Assembly: GCF_025699255.1 (NCBI RefSeq)
Contig: NZ_JAILWA010000005.1
Coordinates: 1 to 64,000, forward strand
Source: Nitrosopumilus sp.
GTDB taxonomy: Archaea; Thermoproteota; Nitrososphaeria; Nitrososphaerales; Nitrosopumilaceae
Direction: 5' to 3'
Length of the DNA: 64,000 nt
Shown here: piece by piece, positions 1 to 7,427 of the stretch
Layout: each line of letters opens with the position of its first letter
Numbering within the stretch: the stretch's first letter is position 1
Made by a program: the position numbers and the translations under genes
The notes under the pieces: generated by a model
Seen by the model: only the letters and a program-made list of their open reading frames with translations
The model's database searches: none
Told to the model about the DNA's origin: nothing

Positions 1-84
1 ACAGCAAAGAAAGCCGAAACTAAACCTGCAAAGAAAACAGCAAAGAAAGCCGAAACTAAACCTGCAAAGAAAACAGCAAAGAAA
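1..84 (+). repeat. 36-nt in-frame tandem repeat (Lys-rich)
   Basis: Two full copies and one partial copy of a 36-nt unit encode TAKKAETKPAKK. They lie inside the RPC34-like gene and continue beyond the left window edge. The encoded tail resembles histone H1-type AKK repeats. Confidence 0.9.
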
Positions 85-588
85 GCCGAAAAACCTATCA
101 AAGAAAAAAAATTAACTAAAAAGGAATTAGAAGAAGCTAAAAGAGAAGCTGAAAAAACACTTGAGGAAGAACTAGAAGAACAACTTTCTGATGAAGAAAT
201 TGAAAATTTCCAAATTGAAAAAGTTGACATGGAGAGATTAACAAACAAAGTTTGTGATATTTTAGCAGAAAAAGAATCTGATGGCATGCTTCAAGGAGAA
301 CTGTGGAAAAAACTTAAACTTACAAACCAGATTGGTTCAAGATTAGCATTAAAGCTTGAAAGAATGGGTACAATTACAAGAGAAAAACTTTTGGAGAACA
401 ATCGTTGGACTTACAAATTAATTTTAAAGAAAACTCCTATCAGTACACAATCAATAGAAAATGCACCATGTTTAGTGTGTCCGGTTGAACAAAAATGTTC
501 ACTTGAAGGTGAGATTAGCCCTACAAATTGCCAATTCATTGAAGATTGGGTAATTGCCGAATTGAAAAAACCTGTGAAATCTAAATGA
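1..588 (+). CDS. RPC34-like (POLR3F/hRPC39 homologue) protein, 5'-truncated
   Basis: The reading frame is open from base 1, so the start lies outside the window. The first ~28 residues are a Lys/Ala-rich repeat, followed by an acidic linker and a winged-helix segment at about residues 95-145. The C-terminus carries CLVCPVEQKC and GEISPTNC followed by an aromatic-rich tail. This closely resembles the C-terminal Fe-S region of the eukaryotic RNA polymerase III subunit RPC34/POLR3F (GEISPSNC), whose archaeal orthologues are known in Crenarchaeota and Thaumarchaeota. A role in transcription is inferred from the family. The four visible cysteines would suit a 4Fe-4S cluster. It overlaps rlmE by 4 nt (ATGA), so the two are probably co-transcribed. 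Confidence 0.72.
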   Translation, partial: TAKKAETKPAKKTAKKAETKPAKKTAKKAEKPIKEKKLTKKELEEAKREAEKTLEEELEEQLSDEEIENFQIEKVDMERLTNKVCDILAEKESDGMLQGELWKKLKLTNQIGSRLALKLERMGTITREKLLENNRWTYKLILKKTPISTQSIENAPCLVCPVEQKCSLEGEISPTNCQFIEDWVIAELKKPVKSK

Positions 589-1178
589 AACTCATAGAAG
601 CGCGAAAAGATCATTATCGCAGATTAGCTCATGAACAGGGGTTTCGAAGTAGAGCTGCATTCAAACTAAAGGAATTAAATCAATCATATCGTATTATAGG
701 ACCTGGATTTTATGTATTAGACCTTGGATGTGCTCCAGGTGGATGGACTCAAATGGCTGTAAAATTAGCGGGAAATCAAGGAAAAGTTATGGGAATTGAT
801 TTGTCTTATGTTGAAGAAATTCCTGGTGCTCATATAATTCGAGAAAATATTGAAGATGAGCATGTTGTAGATGAAGTAATGTCTTATTTTGGACGTAAAG
901 TAAATGCGGTAGTTTGTGATCTTTCTCCACAAGTTAGTGGAAATTGGTCTGTTGATCATGCAAAACAAATTTCTCTAAATTATGATTGTACTAAAATCAT
1001 GGACAAAGTTTTAGCACATAAAGGAAATGCTGTATTCAAAGTCTTTGATGGAGAATTTTCTATGGAGTTTAAAGATTACATAAAGAAAAAATTTGCAAGA
1101 ATTAATCTTACTAAACCAAAAGCTAGTAGAAAACAAAGTAGTGAATTATACTATGTTTGTTTAGGCTTTATTGGATAG
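585..1178 (+). CDS. rlmE: 23S rRNA 2'-O-ribose methyltransferase RlmE/FtsJ
   Basis: A 197-residue FtsJ/RrmJ-family SAM methyltransferase, expected to 2'-O-methylate a uridine of 23S rRNA at the peptidyl transferase centre. The SAM motif is VLDLGCAPGGW (residues 44-54). The K-D-K-E catalytic tetrad is visible as K27, D112 (VCDLSP), K152 (FKVFDG) and E187 (SSELYYVCLG). Length is normal for the family. The ATG overlaps the stop of the upstream RPC34-like gene by 4 nt. The 3' end overlaps the convergent trm1 by 11 nt. Confidence 0.92.
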   Translation: MKLIEARKDHYRRLAHEQGFRSRAAFKLKELNQSYRIIGPGFYVLDLGCAPGGWTQMAVKLAGNQGKVMGIDLSYVEEIPGAHIIRENIEDEHVVDEVMSYFGRKVNAVVCDLSPQVSGNWSVDHAKQISLNYDCTKIMDKVLAHKGNAVFKVFDGEFSMEFKDYIKKKFARINLTKPKASRKQSSELYYVCLGFIG

Positions 1179-2316
1179 TTTTAAAAATTTCTATAATTTC
1201 ATTTATGTTTGCATTAGTTCTAAATCCAGTTGGGCAAAACACTGTGGTACTAGCTAAAAAATTATTCTCTTGTAAATTTGAAATTGCTTTTTCTAATTTT
1301 GGTGGTGATGATTTCATTATTGATGCAATTTCATCTAATGTATAGTATGCTCCTGGCATTTCTGACTCATCTAAACATTTGTTAAGTATTTTTTCACAAC
1401 TTTTATCCGTTTCTAAATTTCTATTTTCTTCTAACATTTTTTGAACAAAATCTTTGTCGAAAAGTTTACCTATCCATAATGGTCCTGCTATGCTGATTTT
1501 TGATCTACATAGTTTACATTCTTGTTCTTGTTCTAATCTAATTTCTCTATGCCCACAATTTTTACAATGTAGAATATATCCTAAATTCTCTTGCTGATCT
1601 GGCCTATTTCGAACTGTGACATATGTTCGGTAATAATGCATTTCACTTTCTACAAATATTGGAATAATCTCTACTCCTAATCTTGCTGCTACTGTTCTTA
1701 GGGAACCTAGAATTAATCTAATGGCAATTTCATTCCCGTATTCTGTTCTGACTGGAACTCCTCCATATTTTCTCTTACATGCAGATTGAAAGAGGCCATT
1801 TAGGACCTGAAGATCGGTTGCTGCAGTTGAAAGAATTCCACCATGCATGGTAGCTCTTATACCACAGTCAAAAAAAGCTGCAGGCGAACCAAAAGGATCA
1901 ATATCTACTATTGACCCACGTTTCCCTTTTTTTGAATAATTGCTAAAAAATCTACATACTTCTTTTTCAGAAAATTCTATATTTTTTATTTCATTTAGAT
2001 TTGCTGAATATTCTGCCATTTTTAGCGCAGATGGGTTTAGATCATTGATTACAACTCTTTCAACATCTAGTTCATTTGCAACACGTAAACCTCTTGCTCC
2101 AATCCCTGAAAGTCCTTCTAAAAAAATTTTTGGACCTTGAAATTGTTTCAGAAATGTTGCATATACAATAATCGAAAAATCTCTATTCATTTTTGCTTTG
2201 GGGTTGAAAAATGCCGGTCTCATTGGAGGGACTTTATCCGTAATTGATTTTTTTGGGACCAACAGTTTTGTTTTTCCTTCAATTATCTCTTGAAAAGTTT
2301 CATCTGGAAATTTCAA
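1168..2316 (-). CDS. trm1: tRNA (guanine(26)-N2)-dimethyltransferase Trm1
   Basis: A 382-residue Trm1-family enzyme that dimethylates G26 of tRNA using SAM. It shows the family N-terminus (LLVPKKSITDKVPPMRPAFFNPKAK, quoted in part: PPMRPAFFNP), a SAM fold (LEGLSGIGARGLR) and the motif DIDPFGSPAAF at about residue 138. A C-terminal zinc-binding pair CKNC...CKLC follows, then a winged-helix-like tail. Start is TTG at 2316; no in-frame ATG precedes the conserved N-terminus. The gene is convergent with rlmE. Confidence 0.92.
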   Translation of the reverse strand: MKFPDETFQEIIEGKTKLLVPKKSITDKVPPMRPAFFNPKAKMNRDFSIIVYATFLKQFQGPKIFLEGLSGIGARGLRVANELDVERVVINDLNPSALKMAEYSANLNEIKNIEFSEKEVCRFFSNYSKKGKRGSIVDIDPFGSPAAFFDCGIRATMHGGILSTAATDLQVLNGLFQSACKRKYGGVPVRTEYGNEIAIRLILGSLRTVAARLGVEIIPIFVESEMHYYRTYVTVRNRPDQQENLGYILHCKNCGHREIRLEQEQECKLCRSKISIAGPLWIGKLFDKDFVQKMLEENRNLETDKSCEKILNKCLDESEMPGAYYTLDEIASIMKSSPPKLEKAISNLQENNFLASTTVFCPTGFRTNANINEIIEIFKTIQ

Positions 2317-2431
2317 TTATGTTTCAATTTTTCTAAACGTAATATGGTTTAATACTTGTGGTTCATTAATAACGAAACATAATGTTTATTCTATGATTAT
2401 ATTTTGCTATTCTAATTTTAAATTAGAGTTT

Positions 2432-2863
2432 CTAAAAGGAATTTATCTTTGATTTACAACTGTTACAATAACCATGTAATTCAAAATTACTTTTTAAAAT
2501 TAGAAATTTTGATTTTTTACTAGCTTTGATTTTAATATCTTTCAGAGTTTCTTCATCTACATCGTCAATTTTACCACATATCACGCATACCATATTGATA
2601 TGTTCATTTGTATGTGCATCAAATCTAGCCTCTCCATCTACTTCTATTTCATTAACTAGTTTCTTTTCTTTGAGTAAGTCAAGTGTTTTGTATACTGTAG
2701 ATAGACTAACCATTGGGTATTTTTTTCTTACAATCTTGTGTATTAGATCTGCACTTGGATGATCTTCTGTTTTTAATAGGTAGTCTACTATTGCCATTCT
2801 CTGAGGTGTTATTCTGCATCCATCATCTCTCAATGATTCAACGATCTGTTCTAACTGTTGCAT
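2432..2863 (-). CDS. Fur/PerR-family metalloregulator
   Basis: A 143-residue Fur-family repressor. The N-terminal winged helix (residues ~8-85) contains RITPQRMAIVDYLL and the recognition-helix signature VSLSTVYKTLDLL. The C-terminal dimerisation domain has an HTNEH metal-site segment and two CxxC pairs (CVIC and CNSC) for structural zinc. Whether it senses Fe, Mn/peroxide or Zn cannot be decided from sequence. It is divergent from a coupled set of zinc microprotein genes. Two 15-bp palindromes lie between them, so control of itself and the microproteins is a reasonable inference. Confidence 0.9.
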   Translation of the reverse strand: MQQLEQIVESLRDDGCRITPQRMAIVDYLLKTEDHPSADLIHKIVRKKYPMVSLSTVYKTLDLLKEKKLVNEIEVDGEARFDAHTNEHINMVCVICGKIDDVDEETLKDIKIKASKKSKFLILKSNFELHGYCNSCKSKINSF

Positions 2864-2907
2864 ATTACAATTAGCATATTCTTCTATTTAATATCTATTT
2901 TCTTTAA

Positions 2908-2922
2908 TAGGAATAATTCCTA
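2908..2922. promoter_or_regulatory. Putative Fur-family operator 1
   Basis: TAGGAATAATTCCTA is a perfect 7-1-7 inverted repeat in the gap between the Fur-family gene and the divergent microprotein cluster. A near-identical copy lies 34 bp further on. Operator function is inferred from symmetry, duplication and position. Confidence 0.7.
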
Positions 2923-2941
2923 ATTAATAATAACACTTAAT

Positions 2942-2956
2942 TAGGAATAGTTCCTA
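2942..2956. promoter_or_regulatory. Putative Fur-family operator 2
   Basis: TAGGAATAGTTCCTA matches operator 1 at 14 of 15 positions. It ends 9 bp before the ATG at 2965, so a bound repressor would cover the transcription start of the microprotein cluster. Confidence 0.7.
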
Positions 2957-2964
2957 TTAATAAT

Positions 2965-3138
2965 ATGCAAATACAAACGTTTCAGGATAATCAGTTAGAA
3001 TCAAACAAAAAAACCGTAAACAATGCAATTAGAATTTGTATTGAGTGTGGTAATATAGCCATTAAAATACAAAATCATGGCATATTTTGCAAAGATTGTG
3101 GTTCATTCTTTGATGTGGAGCAAAACCATGATGAATGA
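2965..3138 (+). CDS. Zinc-ribbon microprotein (57 aa)
   Basis: ATG to TGA gives 57 residues with two zinc knuckles, CIECG (C25, C28) and CKDCG (C42, C45), spaced as a single four-Cys ribbon. No secretion signal is seen. It is the first gene after the twin palindromes and overlaps the next ORF by 8-11 nt, so translational coupling is likely. Function is unknown. Metal binding is inferred from the Cys spacing. Confidence 0.6.
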   Translation: MQIQTFQDNQLESNKKTVNNAIRICIECGNIAIKIQNHGIFCKDCGSFFDVEQNHDE

Positions 3139-3301
3139 ACATTCTTGCAGAAGTGTTTGTGGATATTATGATGCTGACGCTGAATTTAGAAATTCAACAA
3201 ATAGCATATTTAGAAAATATTGTGCACTTTGCGACTTGGAATTAGTTTCTAGATATTCAAATTGTCCTTGCTGTCACAAATCCTTTGAGGTCAGATCCTA
3301 A
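3128..3301 (+). CDS. Cys-rich zinc microprotein (57 aa)
   Basis: Residues include CRSVC near the N-terminus, then CALC and CPCC, a pattern shared with the next gene (C-x3-C, CxxC, CPCC). The start is ATG 3128 or the adjacent ATG 3131; an ATG further upstream at 3077 would bury this gene deep in the preceding one. Its stop codon overlaps the next ATG by one base (TAATG). It is probably a divergent paralogue of the 3301 gene. Confidence 0.6.
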   Translation: MMNEHSCRSVCGYYDADAEFRNSTNSIFRKYCALCDLELVSRYSNCPCCHKSFEVRS

Positions 3302-3480
3302 TGGTGTATATCTGTAAAGGAGTATGTGAGAGTCTTAAAGGAGAAAAAATTCCAAATGGGTCCAAGTACGGATATGGACAAAAGAGATGTACTCTGTGTA
3401 GTATTTTTATGACTGTTTCTGGTTTTCGCTGCCCTTGTTGCAGTGCTCTTTTACGAACAAAATCAAGGGGTAAAAAATAA
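3301..3480 (+). CDS. Cys-rich microprotein of the GQKRCxxC...CPCC type (59 aa)
   Basis: A 59-residue protein with CKGVC, then GQKRCTLC, then RCPCCSALLRTKSRG and a basic tail. From memory, small thaumarchaeal proteins with GQKRC, CPCC and LRTK blocks are common and uncharacterised. The Cys pattern suggests a compact zinc or Fe-S fold. It is coupled at both ends by one-base overlaps (TAATG) with its neighbours. Confidence 0.68.
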   Translation: MVYICKGVCESLKGEKIPNGSKYGYGQKRCTLCSIFMTVSGFRCPCCSALLRTKSRGKK

Positions 3481-3620
3481 TGTCAAAAAGAATTACTATT
3501 ACATTGGATGATGAAATTTTAAAAAAATTATGTGCAAAACAAGCAACTGCAATAAAAAAATCCTCAAAATCTGTTAGTTTTTCTAAAGTAGTCAATGACA
3601 CCCTACGAAAATCCCTTTGA
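3480..3620 (+). CDS. Ribbon-helix-helix (CopG/Arc-like) mini-protein (46 aa)
   Basis: The pattern KRITITLDDEILKKL followed by a linker and SFSKVVNDTLRKSL is the beta-strand, helix, helix layout of RHH DNA-binding proteins. At 46 residues it is essentially one RHH domain. Its ATG overlaps the stop of the upstream zinc microprotein by one base. It is most likely the DNA-binding member of this coupled set. It could act as an autorepressor or as an antitoxin-like protein, but no toxin is adjacent. Confidence 0.65.
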   Translation: MSKRITITLDDEILKKLCAKQATAIKKSSKSVSFSKVVNDTLRKSL

Positions 3621-3704
3621 CTGTTTCAAAAGTATGCGGAATAACATATTCAGTTCATTCCCTCTATAAAGAAACTTTGTGTATGTTTTACAGTGTTAAA
3701 TTAG

Positions 3705-3711
3705 TTTAATA
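3705..3711 (+). promoter_or_regulatory. TATA box of rnhB (leaderless)
   Basis: TTTAATA sits about 26 bp upstream of the GTG at 3734, the spacing expected if transcription starts at the start codon. Confidence 0.5.
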
Positions 3712-3733
3712 CTTGTACTTTAAGATACAATTC

Positions 3734-4354
3734 GTGCAAATTTGTGGAATAGATGATGCAGGACGTGGTCCTATGTTGGGTCCCTTGGTGATAGCTGGAA
3801 TATCATTAGATAAAAAAAATATAAAAGAACTAAATGCTCTGGGTGTAAAAGATTCAAAAAAACTTACCCCAAAATTACGAGAAGTGCTTTACAAAAAAAT
3901 TATCAACACTGTTGATGATTATTATATCACAAAAATTTCTCCCAAATCCATTGATGCTAGTGTAAAGAAACACTGTCTAAATGACTTAGAAGCTAAATAC
4001 ATGGCAAAAGTAGTTTCAAAATTAAATCCTGATATTTCATATGTTGATTCATGCGATGTTAATCCTACTAGATTTGGAAAAGAAATTTCTAAATTATCTG
4101 ATAATCATAAGATAAAATCATATCATCGTGCAGATAGTAGATTTGTTGTAGTTTCTGCAGCATCAATTCTGGCAAAAGTCACTAGAGATAGAGCAATTAT
4201 GAGATTAAAAAAAGAACATAATTTGGGCAGTGGATATCCATCTGACTCTGTAACTGTGAAATTTGTTACAAAATATTATAAAACAAATCAAGAGATGCCC
4301 AAATTTGTGCGTAAAAGCTGGAAACCTGTACAGAAAATTATTGAAAATAATTAA
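3734..4354 (+). CDS. rnhB: Ribonuclease HII
   Basis: Endonuclease cutting the RNA strand of RNA/DNA hybrids, for primer and ribonucleotide removal. Motifs are GIDDAGRGPMLGPLVIAG at the N-terminus, VDSCDV (third acidic residue) and HRADSRFVVVSAASILAKVTRDR (fourth). The usual DEAGRGP has Asp in place of the catalytic Glu here (DDAGRGP). I choose GTG 3734 (206 aa) over the longer TTG 3713, because family members start just before GID and the TATA box spacing fits. It is convergent with the fibrillarin gene, overlapping by 4 nt. Confidence 0.9.
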   Translation: MQICGIDDAGRGPMLGPLVIAGISLDKKNIKELNALGVKDSKKLTPKLREVLYKKIINTVDDYYITKISPKSIDASVKKHCLNDLEAKYMAKVVSKLNPDISYVDSCDVNPTRFGKEISKLSDNHKIKSYHRADSRFVVVSAASILAKVTRDRAIMRLKKEHNLGSGYPSDSVTVKFVTKYYKTNQEMPKFVRKSWKPVQKIIENN

Positions 4355-5025
4355 TTTTTAAACTTTGAAATTACCATTGCATGATCCTTATCATAAGGAT
4401 GTAAATCAATAGTTTGTAAAACATCAAACATTGGTTTTAGTTTCTCAATTTCTTCTTCAACTATTCTTTTTGGCGCTTTTGTCACATCAATACTTCTAGT
4501 TTTGATAACTAAAAAGAAATAACCTCCTTTTTTTAGAAACATTTCGCAATTATCAATAGCAATTTGTGTTTGATCAGGTTGTGCAATATCTACATACACA
4601 ACATCCACTTTTCCAAACACTGAAAAATACTCTTTAGGTTTTCTTGCATCTTGTAGAATAGGAATAATATTTTTTCTATATGCCGCAACTCTGTCTAAGA
4701 AATCTCTTGCAACTCTACTTGCATGTTCTACTGCAAAAACCATTCCGTTAGGTCCTACAATATCTGATATGTGACTAACTGTGGTTCCAGTTGACGCCCC
4801 TAAATATAGAACTTGACTTTTGTTTTCAAAAGGAAAATAATCAAGATCATTCATTATTGCTGCAGCTAATTTACTCCTAAAGGGATCCCATAACCTGTAT
4901 TCAATATTTTTTTTAATGATTAATTTTTCTTTGTAAACTTGATTGCCGGGGATCAAATTTTCCGTAGCTAATTTATTTTGTCCCTCTGATTTAATCCAAA
5001 AAAATGATTTATTATCTTCTTCCAA
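4351..5025 (-). CDS. flpA: Fibrillarin-like rRNA/tRNA 2'-O-methyltransferase
   Basis: The catalytic subunit of archaeal box C/D sRNPs, using SAM to methylate ribose at guide-selected sites. Visible features are YRLWDPFRSKLAAAI, the SAM motif VLYLGASTGTTVSHI, VYVDIAQPDQ and the conserved KTRSID segment. With the TTG at 5025 the protein is 224 residues, the usual archaeal length, and overlaps the nop5 stop by 14 nt. The same frame stays open to an ATG at 5328. The extra ~100 residues would be an acidic repeat read out of frame from the nop5 tail repeat, so I treat them as probably not translated. Confidence 0.88.
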   Translation of the reverse strand: MEEDNKSFFWIKSEGQNKLATENLIPGNQVYKEKLIIKKNIEYRLWDPFRSKLAAAIMNDLDYFPFENKSQVLYLGASTGTTVSHISDIVGPNGMVFAVEHASRVARDFLDRVAAYRKNIIPILQDARKPKEYFSVFGKVDVVYVDIAQPDQTQIAIDNCEMFLKKGGYFFLVIKTRSIDVTKAPKRIVEEEIEKLKPMFDVLQTIDLHPYDKDHAMVISKFKN

Positions 5026-6430
5026 ACTTCTTTCTCTTTTTATTTGAATTTTGATTTTCTCTTCTTGGATTATCTCTATAGCTTCCTTCTCTTCTATCTC
5101 CGCCATCTCTTCTTGGATTATCTCTATAGCTTCCTTCTCTTCTATCTCCTCTCCTTCTATCTCCGCCATCTCTTCTTGGATTATCTCTATAGCTTCCTTC
5201 TCTTCTATCTCCTCTCCTTCTATCTCCGCCATCTCTTCTTGGATTATCTCTATATCCTCCTCTCCTTCTATCTCGATCTTCTCTGAAAGTTTGAGGTGGT
5301 CTGGAGTCTTTTTCAGTAGGATTTTCATATTTCTTACTTATTTCATCTACTCTGACATTGAGTTTTTCAAGTAAAGTATTGTTTAGTCCTTCTCCGTAAA
5401 CATCCACTCTAGCAGCAATTACTGCTTTTGCAGCTACTGCACGAGCAATTTTCCCTCTTTGCCATCTTGGAGCAGAATGAACCATTGCATGTTGGAATAA
5501 TAATCCGTGTTTTGGAGGTTGAGAACCTGTTTTCAATGATCTGAATAATGCTTTTTCAGCTCCTAACACTTGTATTGTACTTGCAGGAAGGGATGCGAGT
5601 CTTTTGATGCTTCCTGCTCTTCCTAGAATTCTTGCACCTACTGCAGTTCCAAGAATTGCTGAAAGATTTGGTGCAATATCTTGCATCTCTGTTTCAACAT
5701 GTTCTTCAAGTTTTTTACGTAACTCATGAAAATCTAAAACTTGTTTTGCAATTGATTGAACAATTGATAAATTAACATCTGAAATATCTCCTCCTCTACT
5801 TTTTGATGCAATTAAAGATAACATTTCTACTTTAGATTCAGGAAAACCTGCATCTTCAAAAACTTGTTTAGTTAGTGATTCTCTTTTACCTGCCATTACG
5901 ATTTGTGCATATCCGTTAATACTATCAATAATGTTGTCTAATTCTGGAAAATGTAATCCGTACCACTCTCTAAGTCTAGAACTCAATCCATTTGCTATTT
6001 TATCAATTTCATCTAGTGAATTTATTGCTTGAATGATATGTAGATCTGGACTTTGTGATACCTCTGTAACTTTTGATGAAGATAACCCTAAAGCAAATTC
6101 TCTTAATTTCCCAAGAGTATCTTGTAAGTTAGAAGCAAAACCTGAATCTACAATGATTTGAGGTTTATTTGCCTGAATTGTATCTAATTCTGATGCTTCC
6201 ATTAAATGACAATCAATAGAATATTTTTTTAAAATTGCAAGCAAAGAATCGTCACTTACAGAAAATCCTCTTTGGGTTGATGCTAGATAATTTACAAGCT
6301 CATTTAATTTTGATTCTTTGTTTTTAACTAAAAGATACTCTTTAACTGCATTTGAGAAAGGAAATGCTCTATCTAGTTTTCCATCATTGAAGACTGAGAT
6401 TCCCAATTCTGTTAAAATCACAGAATACAT
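5012..6430 (-). CDS. nop5: Nop5 (Nop56/58), box C/D sRNP scaffold
   Basis: A 472-residue scaffold that bridges fibrillarin and L7Ae on C/D guide RNAs. The N-terminal fibrillarin-binding domain is followed by a coiled coil and a Nop domain with LSAILGTAVGARILGRAGSIKRLASLPASTIQVLGAEKALF (core: GAEKALFRSL). The C-terminal ~100 residues are a basic tail of RDNPRRDGGDRRRGDRREGSY repeats, longer than usual in Archaea and RGG-like. Its 3' end overlaps the fibrillarin gene. It is divergent from pyrD across an inverted repeat. Confidence 0.93.
   Translation of the reverse strand: MYSVILTELGISVFNDGKLDRAFPFSNAVKEYLLVKNKESKLNELVNYLASTQRGFSVSDDSLLAILKKYSIDCHLMEASELDTIQANKPQIIVDSGFASNLQDTLGKLREFALGLSSSKVTEVSQSPDLHIIQAINSLDEIDKIANGLSSRLREWYGLHFPELDNIIDSINGYAQIVMAGKRESLTKQVFEDAGFPESKVEMLSLIASKSRGGDISDVNLSIVQSIAKQVLDFHELRKKLEEHVETEMQDIAPNLSAILGTAVGARILGRAGSIKRLASLPASTIQVLGAEKALFRSLKTGSQPPKHGLLFQHAMVHSAPRWQRGKIARAVAAKAVIAARVDVYGEGLNNTLLEKLNVRVDEISKKYENPTEKDSRPPQTFREDRDRRRGGYRDNPRRDGGDRRRGDRREGSYRDNPRRDGGDRRRGDRREGSYRDNPRRDGGDRREGSYRDNPRRENQNSNKKRKKFGRR
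5062..5280 (-). repeat. 63-nt tandem repeat in the nop5 3' end
   Basis: Units begin at 5062 (48 nt), 5110 (63 nt), 5173 (63 nt) and 5236 (partial). In the nop5 frame each encodes a basic RDGGDRRRGDRR block. In the overlapping frame that continues into fibrillarin, the same DNA encodes an acidic EIEGEEIEEKEAIEIIQEEM block. Unit length is a multiple of three, so all frames stay open. Confidence 0.9.
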
Positions 6431-6434
6431 GACT

Positions 6435-6484
6435 AGTTGATTCTAAACCACCTTTAAAAAAGGTACCAGAATCTAGAATCAACT
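6435..6484. promoter_or_regulatory. Inverted repeat between nop5 and pyrD
   Basis: AGTTGATTCTA (6435-6445) and TAGAATCAACT (6474-6484) are perfect 11-bp arms. Inside lies a second palindrome, ACCTTT-AAA-AAAGGT (6450-6464). The structure covers the short divergent promoter region, so an operator shared by both genes is plausible. Confidence 0.55.
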
Positions 6485-6509
6485 GTTATATTCAAACCTA
6501 AGATAATTA

Positions 6510-7427
6510 ATGAATGTGGAACCCAGTATTGCAACTTCCATCGGTCCAATTCAATTAGACAAACCTGTAATGTTAGCATCTGGAATTTTAGGCATATCTC
6601 TTGATGTTTTTAATCGACTTTACGCATCTGGCGCTGGTGCTGTTGTAACTAAATCTCTTAGCACAGCCCCTTGGGAAGGATATCCAAATCCTACTATCTT
6701 TAGTGTGAAAGGAGGTGGATGGATTAATGCTGTTGGTCTTTCTAATCCCGGAGCTGCATATTTTGCAAAAATGATAGAGCCAAACCAAGACGTTCCAATT
6801 ATTGTCAGTTTAGTAGGTTCAATACCTTCAGATTTTGAATCTATGATCAAAGAATTTGAAAAATGTAAAGTTAAAGCATATGAACTAAATTTATCTTGCC
6901 CGCATGTTGCCAAAGTTGGTTTAGAAGTTGGGGATGATCCTGGATTAGTAAAAGAAATTGTATCTACAGTTAAAAAATCTACTAATGTTCCTGTAATTGC
7001 CAAAGTTGGTTTGGGTACCAGTAATTATCTAAATACCGTAAGTACCGCAATAGATTCAGGAATTGATGCTATTACTGCAATTAACACTGTACGTGCAATG
7101 GCAATTGATGTTGAAACGAAACGACCCATACTTAGCAACAAATTTGGAGGTTTATCTGGAACTCCTATCAAACCAATTGCGTTAAGATGCGTGTATGAAA
7201 TCTCTTCCCAATATGATATTCCAATAATTGGTTGTGGTGGTATTTCTTCTTGGGAAGATGCTGTAGAATTTTTCTTGGCAGGAGCTTCTGCTGTTCAACT
7301 TGGAAGTGCAATTGGTGATAATTGGGTTGGAGTTTTTGATGACATTAACAAAGGAATACTGGATTACATGAAAAGAAAAAATTATTCTACAATCAAGGAG
7401 ATGGTGGGTCTTGCAAAGAAATCTTAA
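6510..7427 (+). CDS. pyrD: Dihydroorotate dehydrogenase, catalytic subunit (PyrDB type)
   Basis: A 305-residue FMN enzyme oxidising dihydroorotate to orotate in pyrimidine synthesis. Motifs are VMLASGILG at the N-terminus, ELNLSCPHV with the catalytic Cys region of class 1B enzymes, VIAKVG, TAINTVRAMAID, NKFGGLSGTPIKPIALR, and IIGCGGISSWEDAVEFFLAGASAVQLGSA for FMN phosphate binding. The next gene encodes the matching electron-transfer subunit and overlaps by 17 nt. A TATA-like TTATATT at 6486-6492 lies close upstream. Confidence 0.95.
   Translation: MNVEPSIATSIGPIQLDKPVMLASGILGISLDVFNRLYASGAGAVVTKSLSTAPWEGYPNPTIFSVKGGGWINAVGLSNPGAAYFAKMIEPNQDVPIIVSLVGSIPSDFESMIKEFEKCKVKAYELNLSCPHVAKVGLEVGDDPGLVKEIVSTVKKSTNVPVIAKVGLGTSNYLNTVSTAIDSGIDAITAINTVRAMAIDVETKRPILSNKFGGLSGTPIKPIALRCVYEISSQYDIPIIGCGGISSWEDAVEFFLAGASAVQLGSAIGDNWVGVFDDINKGILDYMKRKNYSTIKEMVGLAKKS

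Noticed and set aside
2316-2383. Inverted repeat ATTATGTTTC/GAAACATAAT upstream of trm1
   Set aside because: Arms are 48 nt apart and AT-rich; chance is likely and no divergent gene needs an operator there.
5062-5280. Possible CRISPR array
   Set aside because: The repeats are directly adjacent with no unique spacers, and are coding.
5026-5328. Fibrillarin N-terminal extension of ~100 acidic residues from ATG 5328
   Set aside because: It is encoded entirely by the nop5 tail repeat in another frame; a TTG at 5025 gives the normal fibrillarin length. Kept as a finding, not as the gene start.
5044-5374. Plus-strand Leu/Ser-rich ORFs over the nop5/fibrillarin overlap
   Set aside because: They are readings of the same 63-nt repeat on the opposite strand, with low-complexity protein and no homology-like features.
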